The notes under the pieces are model-generated. The model did not search any database, was not told where the DNA came from, and saw only the letters and a list, made by a program, of their open reading frames with translations. From Primula veris (Eukaryota; Streptophyta; Magnoliopsida; Ericales; Primulaceae), in assembly GCA_963682055.1 (NCBI GenBank), contig OY821740.1, positions 40,940,795 to 41,004,794 of the forward strand: 64,000 nt of DNA, written 5' to 3'. The position numbers and the translations under genes were made by a program. Below are positions 10,912-19,867 of this stretch, piece by piece (positions within the stretch are counted from its first letter, which is position 1; each line of letters begins with the position of its first letter).

Positions 10912-11562
10912 TTAAGAAGAACTACTACAGGAGGAGCACGACGGTAATTGACCAAGCTCAATCTCTTCGTCATCCGTCGTCGTATCCCCATCGGACTCAT
11001 CACCATCAAAACGCTCCTCAGAAATAAGGGCATCAAAATTGGTCGTATGAGCTCCAACGCAAGTCAGCGTCTGAAGCCGCGCGTTGAACTCGGCTTCTTT
11101 AGCGAGCTCGTGAGCATCTGCGGCCGCTTTACGACGATCATCGTCGAATGGGAGATTACGGCGAGCTTCGATCATAGCCGCGGAAGCATCGTATCTGGTT
11201 CGGGACAAACGTAAATACTTCACCAACACGTTGGCTTTGGTTACTAACAGCTTTAATTTGCCGAAGTATTTGTCCTTTGCACGCCAATATCGATCCAAAC
11301 GACGCTCCTGAACCTCAACAACATGCTCGGCACGACGAACGTATTCTCGAAAAGAGGCCGCCTGAGTTTTCAGCTTGGTCCGAAGTCGAGCACATTGGTC
11401 GGTCAACTTGACATTTTTGCCCATCAAAACGATGTAAGGCCACTTGTCAGGCACCTCACTAGCCACACCAGATGAGACCTCGTCCCGGGCAGCCCCAGTA
11501 GGTCCTAACCCCGGGCTAACTAGGCATGGAGAACCAGCCTGGTGCGACGTAGTAACGTATGC
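10912..11562 (-). pseudogene. eORF exon 6, coiled coil with acidic Ser/Cys tail
   Basis: The exon follows a TTTTATAG acceptor and is open from AYVTTSHQ to the stop at 10914-10912. The middle is basic and helical (RLRTKLKTQAASFREYVRR, RAKDKYFGKLKLL). The tail is acidic (DGDESDGDTTTDDEEIE) and ends in Ser/Cys repeats. The first Met-like codon in the frame is a GTG, which supports internal-exon status over an independent gene. Confidence 0.55.
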
Positions 11563-11718
11563 CTATAAAAAAAAAAAATGGGGACGAACGAGAAGAGATG
11601 AATATACAACCACAAGAAACGGAAAGACAAAAAAAATATATATATATATATATATAAAAAATATATATATATTTCCATACAAGCTACAAATAAAACGACA
11701 AAACAAGCTACTCGATTA

Positions 11719-12312
11719 TCAATCCGATAACCCCTCAACGGATGCCAAGGTCTCTACTACATCGGCGAAATGAATATCTCGCAATGAAGCAATTTGCGTC
11801 CCCAAACGCTCACAAACAACCGCATCGACTCGGCTCAAGGCAGTAGTGGTCTCGGTTACCCCGGCCGTCGCATCAACCATGCGCTCTGCCCGGGAAACAC
11901 CACTCATCCCTTTTACATGCTCCAGCACCTCTAAAGCGCGAACTCGGGCCCAATAAGCTTTGGCAAAGGATAGCAGCAGGTCCGCATCCTCGAAAACGGC
12001 CCCTAGGACCAAGTTTAAGCTCGTCACACGACCTCGGGCATCATCATGAGAACGTCGTAAGGCACCGAGAAGTTCCTTCGCTTTACCCTTATTCGCCGTA
12101 TAACGGGCAGTCTTTTTGCTGAATCTCTCTCCCAAGTCACGTAACCGAATAGACAAGTTTGCAATGTGAATATCTAGGTCCTCGACTTTATGACGAGCAG
12201 AATTCAGTTCAGCAGTTAGGGCAGCCTTGGATCTTTCCAGATTATCTATAACGCCACCTACACTACGACTAGGCGAGGTCCAGACCACCACAGCAAGGGG
12301 GTTATTTGGTAC
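11719..12312 (-). pseudogene. eORF exon 5, coiled coil
   Basis: The exon follows a TTGTCAG acceptor and begins VPNNPLAVVVW. Its central part is helical and charged (LERSKAALTAELNSARHKVEDL, KGKAKELLGALRRS). The frame ends at TGA 11721-11719. A phase-0 donor GAT/GTAGTA at 11760 could join it to exon 6, but the donor is weak and a true stop here is the alternative. Confidence 0.5.
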
Positions 12313-12527
12313 CTGACAATATTTTGTTTTCACATCCTTCAAAATATGACGACCCTCAAAAGAAAGTAATCCGAGAAGGCCCAATAGAAAGACAAAACGG
12401 CACTTATATTATCACTTCCCCAAAAGAATATGTTTCTAGATACAAAAGAGACCCACAATTCTACTACCAAAAGACTACACAAAAACAACAAAAATATATA
12501 CTGTCAGAAAAATGGTCAAGGTTACAC

Positions 12528-13175
12528 CTGAGGAGATGCGGGTGGGGGAGTAACAGTAGCATCAGGTCGAGGAGTGGACGTGGCCGACGTAAAATGAGGA
12601 CGGAGCGCTGTTGAAACTGTCTGCCCCGGTAGCCGGGGAAGCTCCTCTTCACGAAGATTCACCCAGTCTAAGGGTTTCGGCGGTGCACCCTGCGGACAGG
12701 GATACACCAACTCCGACCACGCCCTATCCGACACAGGAACATTCGCGAAATTGAGCGCCCGCACATGAGCGTAATAGACGGAGAAATTAGCCATCATTGC
12801 TAACCTTGTCCGCTCCTCCGCCTGTGCCGTTTTCAGAGCGGCCACCTTAGCCTTTTCGGCTTCCACATCCTCCGCCAGCAGCAAGTTCTCCTCCTCTAGT
12901 TGGTCATACTTAACGACCAGGCTCTCTTTTTTAGCCTTCAACTTCTCGACATCCTCGGTCACGTGCAGAAAATCCACAGACAGTTTGTCATAATTATCGC
13001 CCAGGGTATTATTTTCGGCGACCAGTTTCTCTTTCTCGGCCTCGAAAGCCGCAAGCATATCTTTTATCTTCTGATCGTTCTCCTCGACTATGGCCTTCTT
13101 CTCGGCCACCAGCTTCTCTTTATCAGCCCCTAGAGCTCCCAGCTGATCCCGTAACGCCACGGTACACAAGGCAAT
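12528..13175 (-). pseudogene. eORF exon 4, long coiled coil
   Basis: This 648-base exon (216 codons, phase 0 at both ends) begins IALCTVALRDQLG after an AAGTGCAG acceptor. Residues about 10-115 are a heptad-rich coiled coil (DKEKLVAEKKAIVEEN, EKLKAKKESLVVKYDQLEEE). The C-terminal part is Pro-rich (TPPPASPQ) before the donor CAG/GTGTAA. Confidence 0.65.
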
Positions 13176-13278
13176 CTGCACTTCAAAACATCAGATTCCA
13201 AGCAAAATACGAGTACCAAACCTATATAACAAAATACGAGCATCATGGTATATATTACAAAATACGCGCTCAACATAC

Positions 13279-13742
13279 CCGTAGCGCATCCGCGTTGGCC
13301 TGCTCTATAACCGACATTGTGGGCAGATCAGCTATTTTTTCTGCATCCTTGAAAGCAAGGGGTTTCAGAGCAGTATACCCCATCTTCAAGGTTCGAGATT
13401 GCCCCAACAGCTCACCTCTGCACCGATCAATGTAACGGGTCATTGCAACCCCGTCCACCAACATCTCCTCGGGTCCGTCGAGAGCCTCATCCTCGACACC
13501 CGTCACAACATCCACGGCACTCTCCTTGCCGACCTCCACTTCCACCCCCACGTCCTCTAAATGATCAATCTCAGGGGCCCTATGCTCGATCTCTTCCTCA
13601 GTACGGACGGGCGAGCAAACGGGCAGATCTTTCGGATCCTCATTAGGGATAGGCGAGATGACAGGTAAGGTCATCATATCCCCCCCCCCCCCCCCATGTT
13701 AGTCAAAAGGTTCATATGTCCGAATACATCGTCGATCGACCC
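13279..13742 (-). pseudogene. eORF exon 3 with frame-shifting G tract
   Basis: The exon follows a TTTCAG acceptor and ends CGG before GTATGT. Its length is 464, not a multiple of three, although flanking phases require it to be. The misfit is explained by the G run at 13680-13695 (minus strand). Downstream of the tract the frame is acidic (EVEVGKESAVDVV, DEALDGPEEM) and ends DALR. Confidence 0.6.
13680..13695. repeat. C16/G16 homopolymer in eORF exon 3
   Basis: Sixteen consecutive C on the plus strand read as G on the coding strand of exon 3. Frames on the two sides disagree by one base. The tract is either a real slippage mutation or a homopolymer sequencing error. Confidence 0.85.
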
Positions 13743-13894
13743 CTGAAACACAATAATACCCATGGACCGGGCAAGAGCGAGGGTAATCAATGGAGAAGTC
13801 AGTAGCTGAAACAAGATAACTAATAAAGCAAAGCACTAAAGAACAAAACGACAACAATCAAAAGACAAGAAAATCAAAATACATATACACATAC

Positions 13895-14800
13895 ATCGCC
13901 CGGCGCAGAGGCATCCTCGGTGGTATCCCCTTGAGAAGCAGCAAACACCCCCTCGCCCGAGCCAACGTTAGCATCCTCCTCGGTAACCGATGTATCGGTT
14001 CCCCTAGCCCTCTTCATTGTTCCAACGGCAGGTTCAGATGCACGACGCTTAGAACGAATGACTTTTTTCCCAAGCCGAGCAGCACTTCGAGCCCGGACCA
14101 CTTTCAAGAATTCCTCCTCGGGCTCTTTGGGGATCTCGGGTGCACGATTCCCCTTGGTCACCGACCCCATAGGGTAACCGAGCAGCATGGGAGCAGTACG
14201 ACTCGCAGGATCCGGCGTCGGTCCAGGCCCCCACCATTTCTAAAGAGCTAACAGAGCCTCTACATTGGGAGCGCCGAGGTCTGGCATAGTGGGAGCATTG
14301 GTAGCCGGTCCAGGAATCTGGTGACCCGCACAACCCCATTCACCGGAAGCAATAACAACACCAAGATTACGCTCTTTGTTGGTATCCGGCAAACCGATAA
14401 CGAGCCGGCAAAAGGCATGCAAGGTCTTCAAATACGAGCTGCGACGCTCAAAGCTCAAACTATAGACTCCGAAGACGTCCTTCAGTTCAATCGGTATTCC
14501 GGACAACTCCGATAACCTTTGGATACCATTCAGAGTACGGTAACCATTTAGGGCCAGTTGGGCCGGAGCAATCTGGACGGCCTCAAAGAACGAAGCCACC
14601 CAGTTTGTAAAAGGAAGTCGAAGACCCCCAGTGAAGAATGCCGAAGAGCGCACGGCTACCTCGCCGGCAGGAACAAATCTCAGCACCTCCTCGTCAGAAA
14701 TAGAAAGCCGAATGTGTATGTTGTCGGGTATTCCGGCGAGCTCCTTAAAATCCTTTTCCACGAATGTGCCAACTTGGGCCACACTTTGGGTCAGAATTTC
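13895..14800 (-). pseudogene. eORF exon 2, Transposase_28-like block
   Basis: This 906-base open exon (302 codons) follows a TAG acceptor and begins EILTQS. Readable blocks include VEKDFKELAGIP, SDEEVLRFVP, FFTGGLRLPF, APAQLALNGYR, HAFCRLVIGLP and ASGEWG. The GGxRLP and APAQL blocks are the recognisable part of the plant gypsy-type ORF family. The in-frame TAG at 14242-14240 divides the exon, with open frame on both sides. The second part (14188-13895) is Lys/Arg-rich (KKVIRSKRRAS), perhaps a nuclear signal, then acidic. An identical block order begins the ORF at 63670. Confidence 0.7.
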
Positions 14801-15692
14801 CTATCCAAACATCATCAAAATTCCATCAATATACTAACCAAATACGCAAACCAGAACCACATCAATTTAACGAGAGCCACCACCCCCCCCACCCCCCCAC
14901 TCACATTAACCAAGTACATAAGAATCATCAGACATATATAAACAACCTGAACCATATACCAACGCCACATCTATGACCACAACGACAAATCAAATACAAC
15001 CCCTAACAAAAAAAAAAGAGAAAAGAGGGGGAGGGGAGAACGAAAAAACACTTACAGTTATCATTATGAGCAAGCAAGCGAGAACAGCAGCAAGTCTTTC
15101 AACAAAACCACGAAACCCTAGATCAAGCGGCCGAACGTTTTTCCTTTTTGGCGGGAAGAATATACTTTAGAGAGAGAGACAGATATTTTCTTCAGCGAAT
15201 TTTGTGATAAAAACAAAAGGGATTACTTGGCACAGTAAAAAAGAGCGGAGTCACAAAACGAATAAAATAATAACCGTCCTTTCGTGTGACAGAGGTTTAC
15301 CTTTTTTTCCAACCATACAAAAGTCAACAACCACTGCTGTTTTTAACATATAAATGCTCCAGATTTTGCCACGTCAGAGCATATCCCACTACCCAAGGCA
15401 GTTCACATCATTACACCTAAATAAACGGCCAGTGGACCCTACCACGAAAAGCTTCCCACATACGCTACCAATATTATCACACCGAGAATGTCCCCATATA
15501 AAGTTCCTCGACTCCCAACCATTTCTCACCCAAAGGGCATACCGAACAAGGTGGACGAAGACCGTTTCTAGCTTGACGGCCTGAAGCATCAAGTCTAACA
15601 ACGCTCTCCGGGGGGATAACCGGGCACATTGTTCGGTGTATACTGAGAAACATCAAATAAAATAGAATAGACAGAATCAAATGCAAGACAAG

Positions 15693-15698
15693 TTTTAT
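15693..15698 (-). terminator. Possible poly(A) signal of antisense ORF 1
   Basis: AATAAA on the minus strand (TTTATT on the plus strand), about 75 bp after the stop of the ORF at 15770. Confidence 0.4.
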
Positions 15699-15769
15699 TC
15701 TTCCACAAAGGGGGAAAACACAAACAATACAACAGAAAAAGAAAAATTTTACAAGAAAATACACCCATC

Positions 15770-16132
15770 CTACTTTTTCGAACTATCCCCCATATCAACA
15801 TCCTTCTTCGACAAAAGTTCCTCCAGACGCTCTTTTTCCCTAATCAACCGAGAAATCGCCATCTCAGCCTGTTTCAAGGCGTAAGACTGAGACTCGCATT
15901 TTTGCTCGGCCTTGAAACGAGCAGTGCCCTCCTTGTCCCAATATTGTTTAAACCTCCTCACTTTAGTCCGAGCACACATGAGATCATGTTTCAGCCATGA
16001 CATCTCAATTTCTTTTAGTTGAAGAGGAGTCAAATCCTCCTCCCCAAAACCAGGGGGACGAGGTAGCAAAAAAGTAGGCTCCTCTTCCATAAGGGTTTTC
16101 TTTTTGGAGGCAGACCTAGTGATGGGAGCCAT
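15770..16132 (-). CDS. Antisense coiled-coil ORF 1 of the Tat element
   Basis: This 120-residue ORF begins MAPITRSASKKK. That ATG (16132) lies about 80 bp downstream of a minus-strand TATA box (16214-16223), which is why I prefer it to the upstream in-frame ATG at 16147. The N-terminus is basic, residues 18-45 acidic and Pro-containing, and 45-112 a charged helix (KAEQKCESQSYALKQAEMAI, REKERLEELLSKK). It ends SSKK. AATAAA lies about 75 bp downstream on the same strand (15693-15698), so it looks like a complete small transcription unit. Function unknown. Confidence 0.6.
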   Translation of the reverse strand: MAPITRSASKKKTLMEEEPTFLLPRPPGFGEEDLTPLQLKEIEMSWLKHDLMCARTKVRRFKQYWDKEGTARFKAEQKCESQSYALKQAEMAISRLIREKERLEELLSKKDVDMGDSSKK

Positions 16133-16213
16133 CTCAAACAAAAGCAAGTTAGAAGAAACAAATTATAAAACAAGAGAGAGGAAGAATGGATAATGAAGTA
16201 CAGACAATAGGGA

Positions 16214-16223
16214 GCATTTATAG
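16214..16223 (-). promoter_or_regulatory. TATA box of antisense ORF 1
   Basis: The minus strand reads CTATAAATGC about 80 bp before the ATG at 16132. Confidence 0.55.
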
Positions 16224-16365
16224 AGAATCAAAAGGCACAAAGTACGAAGCGTTACAATGGTTCACAAAACAGGCACGAGATACGAAAAGATACAACTGAT
16301 TCATCAAATACAGAAAAGAAAACACAAATTGCAAAAGGGGAAATACATAAGAAAACCAGCCCAAT

Positions 16366-16845
16366 CTAAGGATCAATGGGTGGAAAAACCGAACTGCCAG
16401 ACCGAGAGAAAGCAAAACGATCAGAGTTGTCGAACCGAGCTTGGTAAGAGTCATTCATGATTACCAAGCACTCATTTTCCCTGGAAAGTTCGGTGTTCGT
16501 CCTAGCAAGGACACGGATGCGCTCCTCAAGCCGAGCATTCCTAACTATCATACTAGCTAGACCTTGAGGGGAGTTATCGAACTTGTCCTGAGCATGATCC
16601 CAAATCTCCTTGGCCTCGTACCAAGAGTTGGCCAAGTGATTTCTGTGCAACAACAAATTATCGAGTTGGCGACTCAAGGCCGAAATCTCGGTCCACTTCA
16701 TTGTCTCCTCGGGATGAGAGTCGAATAAACTCAAAGCCAAAACCCCATATTCTTTCTCAAGACTGGCCATTCTATGACGGACCCAAGATACTTTAGCATC
16801 TAAGTCCTTCATCTGAGCATGATATCTCACCACGGGCTCAGACAT
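16366..16845 (-). CDS. Antisense coiled-coil ORF 2 of the Tat element
   Basis: This 159-residue ORF begins MSEPVVRYHAQMKDLDAK. It is almost entirely predicted helix, with charged heptads at about 10-35 and 105-140 (RNARLEERIRVLARTNTELS), and ends in an aromatic/Pro segment (FPPIDP). The only upstream signal is a minus-strand TATA box at 16921-16932, about 78 bp before the ATG. No enzyme motif is visible. Function unknown. Confidence 0.6.
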   Translation of the reverse strand: MSEPVVRYHAQMKDLDAKVSWVRHRMASLEKEYGVLALSLFDSHPEETMKWTEISALSRQLDNLLLHRNHLANSWYEAKEIWDHAQDKFDNSPQGLASMIVRNARLEERIRVLARTNTELSRENECLVIMNDSYQARFDNSDRFAFSRSGSSVFPPIDP

Positions 16846-16920
16846 TATGATAAGTTATGATATAAAAGAAGAGGGATAAGTGAAGCCAACACAAGTTTAT
16901 GGTAAGGAATAATCAAGGTC

Positions 16921-16932
16921 GAGTATTTATAG
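16921..16932 (-). promoter_or_regulatory. TATA box of antisense ORF 2
   Basis: The minus strand reads CTATAAATACTC upstream of the ATG at 16845. Confidence 0.55.
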
Positions 16933-17198
16933 AGAAAAGTTTGTGTTGTTATCTGACAAGTACTTGGGAGCATGCATGTTTCCTGACAATACTTGAGAGC
17001 GTGCACCTATGATTGACAACGTGAGGGATAGGTCTACAGTCCAGCAAGAAATAAAGGTACAAGATGCTCAAAAGGTCCACATCCCAACAAAACACAAATT
17101 CAACAATAAGAAGAAGTACAAGATAAATGTGCAAAAATAGAAGGGCAAGTATAATTTTCATTAATAAAGATGGGATATATCATTGTTCATTACATCAG

Positions 17199-17305
17199 AG
17201 TACATCCGAAAAGAAAATCTATTACATCCGAAAAATAAATCTATTACATCCGAAAAGAAAATCTGTTACATCCGAGATAAAGATCTATTACATCCGAGAA
17301 GAGCT
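17199..17305. repeat. 22-bp tandem repeat, five copies
   Basis: TACATCCGA recurs at 17201, 17223, 17245, 17267 and 17289, exactly 22 bp apart, with AAAGAAAATCTAT-type spacers. Like the 86-bp arrays it lies in the non-pol part of the Tat element. Confidence 0.85.
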
Positions 17306-17375
17306 AGTACAGAAGATCAGGCAAAGAAGATCCACTATATCAGCAGACCCAGTGAGCAGGAGACACCAAAAAGAA

Positions 17376-17765
17376 AAAGTAAAGAGAGAACGAAGAAAGA
17401 AAAAGGAAGACAATGGAGGGAACAGAAGTGAAAAGCAAGAAGAGGAAAATAAAAATGACAAAAACTCTAGACATAACGCAAAACCCTTAGGATCACAGGG
17501 TTGATTGTTACATCGTAGTGGTGCAAAGAAAAAAAAAGAAGATGAAGAAAAAAGAAAGAGAAAGAGCAGAGGAGGAAGAAATGAAGGAAACAGACAAATA
17601 AAAAGGAAGTCAAAGAAACAAAACAAAAAGAAGAAAAAGAAAGACCTAGGAAAAGATAGTAAGAAGAAAATGGAGGATAGAGAGAAGAGAGACTGAAAGA
17701 GTATAGAAAGAAAAGGGTGAGGAAGAGAAGACGCAACAGAAGATAAAACAAAAAAAAAGAGAGGA
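17376..17765. repeat. Purine-rich low-complexity tract
   Basis: About 390 bases of nearly pure AG on the plus strand. Long ORFs on both strands across it (Lys/Glu-rich on one, Phe/Leu/Ser-rich on the other) follow from composition and are not called as genes. It occupies the spot where another antisense unit might be expected. Confidence 0.7.
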
Positions 17766-17772
17766 GGGAAGG

Positions 17773-18066
17773 TTAGGGGGAAGTCGATCGGTATCGGTGA
17801 GAGGGCCCGGCAGAGACATCCTTGTCCCTCAGTGTCGGGTTCCCCCTTAGCATCTCATTCTCTTCGACTAGAGCCCGACGAGCACGTCGGCAATAAGCCA
17901 GTTCGGATCTTAGCCAAGTTAATTCCCGAACCATCTCGGTATGGTGATAACGCATCACCTTCAATTCCTCCTCGGCATCCATCAACAGCCTTTGTACATG
18001 GCCATAGGAGGCTTCAAAAGCTTCCACTTGCAAAGCTAATGCTGATTGGGAGAAAGGACCAGACAT
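17773..18066 (-). CDS. Antisense coiled-coil ORF 3 of the Tat element
   Basis: This 97-residue ORF begins MSGPFSQSALALQVEAF. The ATG at 18066 is preferred to the in-frame 18138 because the TATA box at 18149-18159 leaves room only for the internal start. Residues 12-72 form an amphipathic helix (MDAEEELKVMRYHHTEMVREL). The tail is Ser/Arg/Pro-rich (GPSHRYRSTSP). No poly(A) signal is obvious. Function unknown. Confidence 0.58.
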   Translation of the reverse strand: MSGPFSQSALALQVEAFEASYGHVQRLLMDAEEELKVMRYHHTEMVRELTWLRSELAYCRRARRALVEENEMLRGNPTLRDKDVSAGPSHRYRSTSP

Positions 18067-18148
18067 CTTATGAAAATTATAAGATGAGGATCTGTATATG
18101 GGGGAAAATAATATGATAAGGATTGTGGATGTAACCATGCTGTAAGCA

Positions 18149-18159
18149 GGTATTTATAG
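18149..18159 (-). promoter_or_regulatory. TATA box of antisense ORF 3
   Basis: The minus strand reads CTATAAATACC about 85 bp before the ATG at 18066. Confidence 0.55.
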
Positions 18160-18596
18160 ATCAATAAGATGAGGGCTGGTATTGAGAGTCGCAACCGTTC
18201 GCCAATGGGTACTAAGAAGCGACGGCAATTAAAAGATGTGCCTGTTCAAGAAAAAACATTTGGATTCCCAAAAGGTTCTAAAAAAGCGTGAGTAACTAAA
18301 AGCCACTCTTGTTCACAAAACGCTTGGATTCTTACCAATATTTAAAGGGGGTAAGTAATAATGGCATCGAAACACGCGTCATTTTTGGGGAAAGGCAGCA
18401 GTTCAAATTAATATCTAAGATCTTTTGCACAAGGCTCAAGAAATCCTATTGGTCCCCAGATATAAAGAATAAGAAGGTCCAAAGGATAAGGTCAAACGCA
18501 AGGCCCAAGAAATAGCATTAATGGGGCCACAAGCGTGCGCAGTCAAAAGAAATTGCATTGGGAAAGTAATTCAGATATAAACAAGAGAAAGAAGTC

Positions 18597-18602
18597 TTTA
18601 TT
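18597..18602 (-). terminator. Possible poly(A) signal of antisense ORF 4
   Basis: AATAAA on the minus strand, downstream of the stop at 18664. Confidence 0.4.
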
Positions 18603-18663
18603 GATTGATTGATGCTTCGTTACAGAAGAAGCAGTAAAAGGAAATACAATAAAAACAATAAAA

Positions 18664-19002
18664 TCATTTCGTAGAAGGGCCCGCTTCGTCATTCGGCTTC
18701 CCCTTCGACCGAGCATACACTTCCTTAAGGGCCAGTTTGTAAGCCCTCTTGGAAGCAAGTTGCCTGTCTCTGGAGGCCTCGAGTTCTTTGATCCGAGCAC
18801 GAGCGTGGATACTGTCGAGCAAAGACCTCTGGTGCTCCTTCTCCATAGCATCCAATCGCTCATCTAGTTCGGCGGCCCGACGAGCTTCCACCGACAGCCG
18901 GGCAACCCTTTTCTCGAGGTAACGCACCTTCTGAACTTCCTCTTCAAGACGAGCAATATATTCAGGAAGGTTGTCACCATAGTTTTCCAGAGGAAAAGCC
19001 AT
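18664..19002 (-). CDS. Antisense coiled-coil ORF 4 of the Tat element (paralogue of ORF 5)
   Basis: This 112-residue ORF begins MAFPLENYGDNLPEY. I use the ATG at 19002 and not 19104 because the TATA box lies between them. Residues 15-90 are coiled coil (YIARLEEEVQKVRYLEKRVA, ERLDAMEKEHQRSLL). The C-terminus KRAYKLALKEVYARSK, then a polar tail ending STK, matches ORF 5. AATAAA lies about 60 bp downstream (18597-18602, minus). The promoter is also similar to that of ORF 5, so the whole unit was duplicated. Function unknown. Confidence 0.65.
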   Translation of the reverse strand: MAFPLENYGDNLPEYIARLEEEVQKVRYLEKRVARLSVEARRAAELDERLDAMEKEHQRSLLDSIHARARIKELEASRDRQLASKRAYKLALKEVYARSKGKPNDEAGPSTK

Positions 19003-19050
19003 TTGTTCGTTAATAAAGAATGAATTGCATAAAGAATACAGGGACAGTCC

Positions 19051-19061
19051 CCTTTTATAGG
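19051..19061 (-). promoter_or_regulatory. TATA box of antisense ORF 4
   Basis: The minus strand reads CCTATAAAAGG, identical to the box of ORF 5 at 19676-19686. In both cases it is about 50 bp upstream of the ATG. Confidence 0.65.
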
Positions 19062-19218
19062 AGGAAACAAGGAGTAGATCAAAGGTCATCTCGAAGAAAT
19101 ACAACCTCTCGAACTTCCCAAGAGCATTTACGGCAAATTAACCACAGTCCCAAATCCAATTAAAGTCATCCAAAAAGATATCAAGAAGATGAACAGACAA
19201 GAATAAGGATAGGGAAAT

Positions 19219-19224
19219 ATTTTA
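19219..19224 (-). terminator. Possible poly(A) signal of antisense ORF 5
   Basis: AATAAA on the minus strand, about 85 bp after the stop of ORF 5. Confidence 0.4.
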
Positions 19225-19306
19225 TTAATTTCAAAAACATTCGATTACAACTGAGGAGAAGACTCCCTATTCAAAAGAAATTACAACAGAAATCACAAAA
19301 GACTAA

Positions 19307-19627
19307 TTATTTCGAGGAAGAGCCTTCTTCATCGTCATCCGAACTCGGTTTAGACCGAGCATGCAACTCCTTGAAGGCAAGCTTATAGGCCCTTTTTGCT
19401 GCCTTCTGCTTAGCCAGATTAGCCTCGAGCCTCTTTATGTGCTCGTAAGCCCAATCCCGATCGGCCATCGTCACATGATGATCAGAATCCATGTCAGACA
19501 ACCTTTTCTTGTAATTTGAAACTTTGACCACGAGTTTCTTATTCGCGGTACGAGATTTCTTGATCTCCATTTCTAAATAAGAAATATAATTGAAGGAGCT
19601 CTCACCAGTAGAACCAGAGGAAGCCAT
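19307..19627 (-). CDS. Antisense coiled-coil ORF 5 of the Tat element
   Basis: This 106-residue ORF begins MASSGSTGESSFNYISYLE. Residues 15-85 are coiled coil. KRAYKLAFKELHARSK (about 78-93) matches ORF 4 closely, and the tail is acidic then Ser-rich (DDDEEGSSSK). It is the antisense unit closest to the 3' LTR. TATA (19676-19686) is about 50 bp upstream and AATAAA about 85 bp downstream (19219-19224, minus). Function unknown. Confidence 0.65.
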   Translation of the reverse strand: MASSGSTGESSFNYISYLEMEIKKSRTANKKLVVKVSNYKKRLSDMDSDHHVTMADRDWAYEHIKRLEANLAKQKAAKRAYKLAFKELHARSKPSSDDDEEGSSSK

Positions 19628-19675
19628 TACGTCACGAGCAAAGTAGTATAATGCCTAATTATGGAGGGGGCACAT

Positions 19676-19686
19676 CCTTTTATAGG
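19676..19686 (-). promoter_or_regulatory. TATA box of antisense ORF 5
   Basis: The minus strand reads CCTATAAAAGG about 50 bp before the ATG at 19627. Confidence 0.65.
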
Positions 19687-19848
19687 AGTTTTCCTCGAAG
19701 AAAGATATTAGGATAGGAAACATTAAATGGGCCCCCAATGGAACCGTCATGAGTCTGTTGCGTTTCTCGATGAAGTATAAGGAACGACAAGACCGAAGTA
19801 ATATCCTCAACGGACCGAACATGACTCCCTCGACATGGAAACCACGCC

Positions 19849-19863
19849 GAGGAAGTCAGGGAG
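19849..19863 (+). other. Polypurine tract of the Tat element
   Basis: GAGGAAGTCAGGGAG ends four bases before the 3' LTR and is the plus-strand primer site. The core CAGGGAGC is shared with the presumed tract of the second Tat element (63162-63174, minus strand). Confidence 0.65.
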
Positions 19864-19867
19864 CACT

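Larger units (their letters stand above)
10912..15064 (-). pseudogene. Spliced antisense gene (eORF) of the Tat element
   Basis: I model six exons: 15064-15056, 14800-13895, 13742-13279, 13175-12528, 12312-about 11761 and 11562-10912. Introns begin GTAAGT, GTATGT, GTATGT and GTGTAA and end TAG, CAG, CAG and CAG. The junctions are in phase 0 and frames agree across them, except where the G16 tract shifts exon 3. The exon 5-6 junction (GTAGTA) is the weakest. The product would be about 1,070 residues. Exon 2 has a GGLRLPF...FEAVQIAPAQL block resembling the 'putative gypsy-type transposon' proteins (Transposase_28) encoded antisense in Tat elements. The rest is coiled coil with an acidic and Ser/Cys-rich tail. 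Two breaks are visible: an in-frame TAG at 14242-14240 and a G16 tract that shifts frame in exon 3. The function of this protein family is not established. Confidence 0.72.

Noticed and set aside
17288..17751. Phe/Leu/Ser-rich minus-strand ORFs resembling membrane proteins
   Set aside because: Purely the complement of a purine-rich tract.
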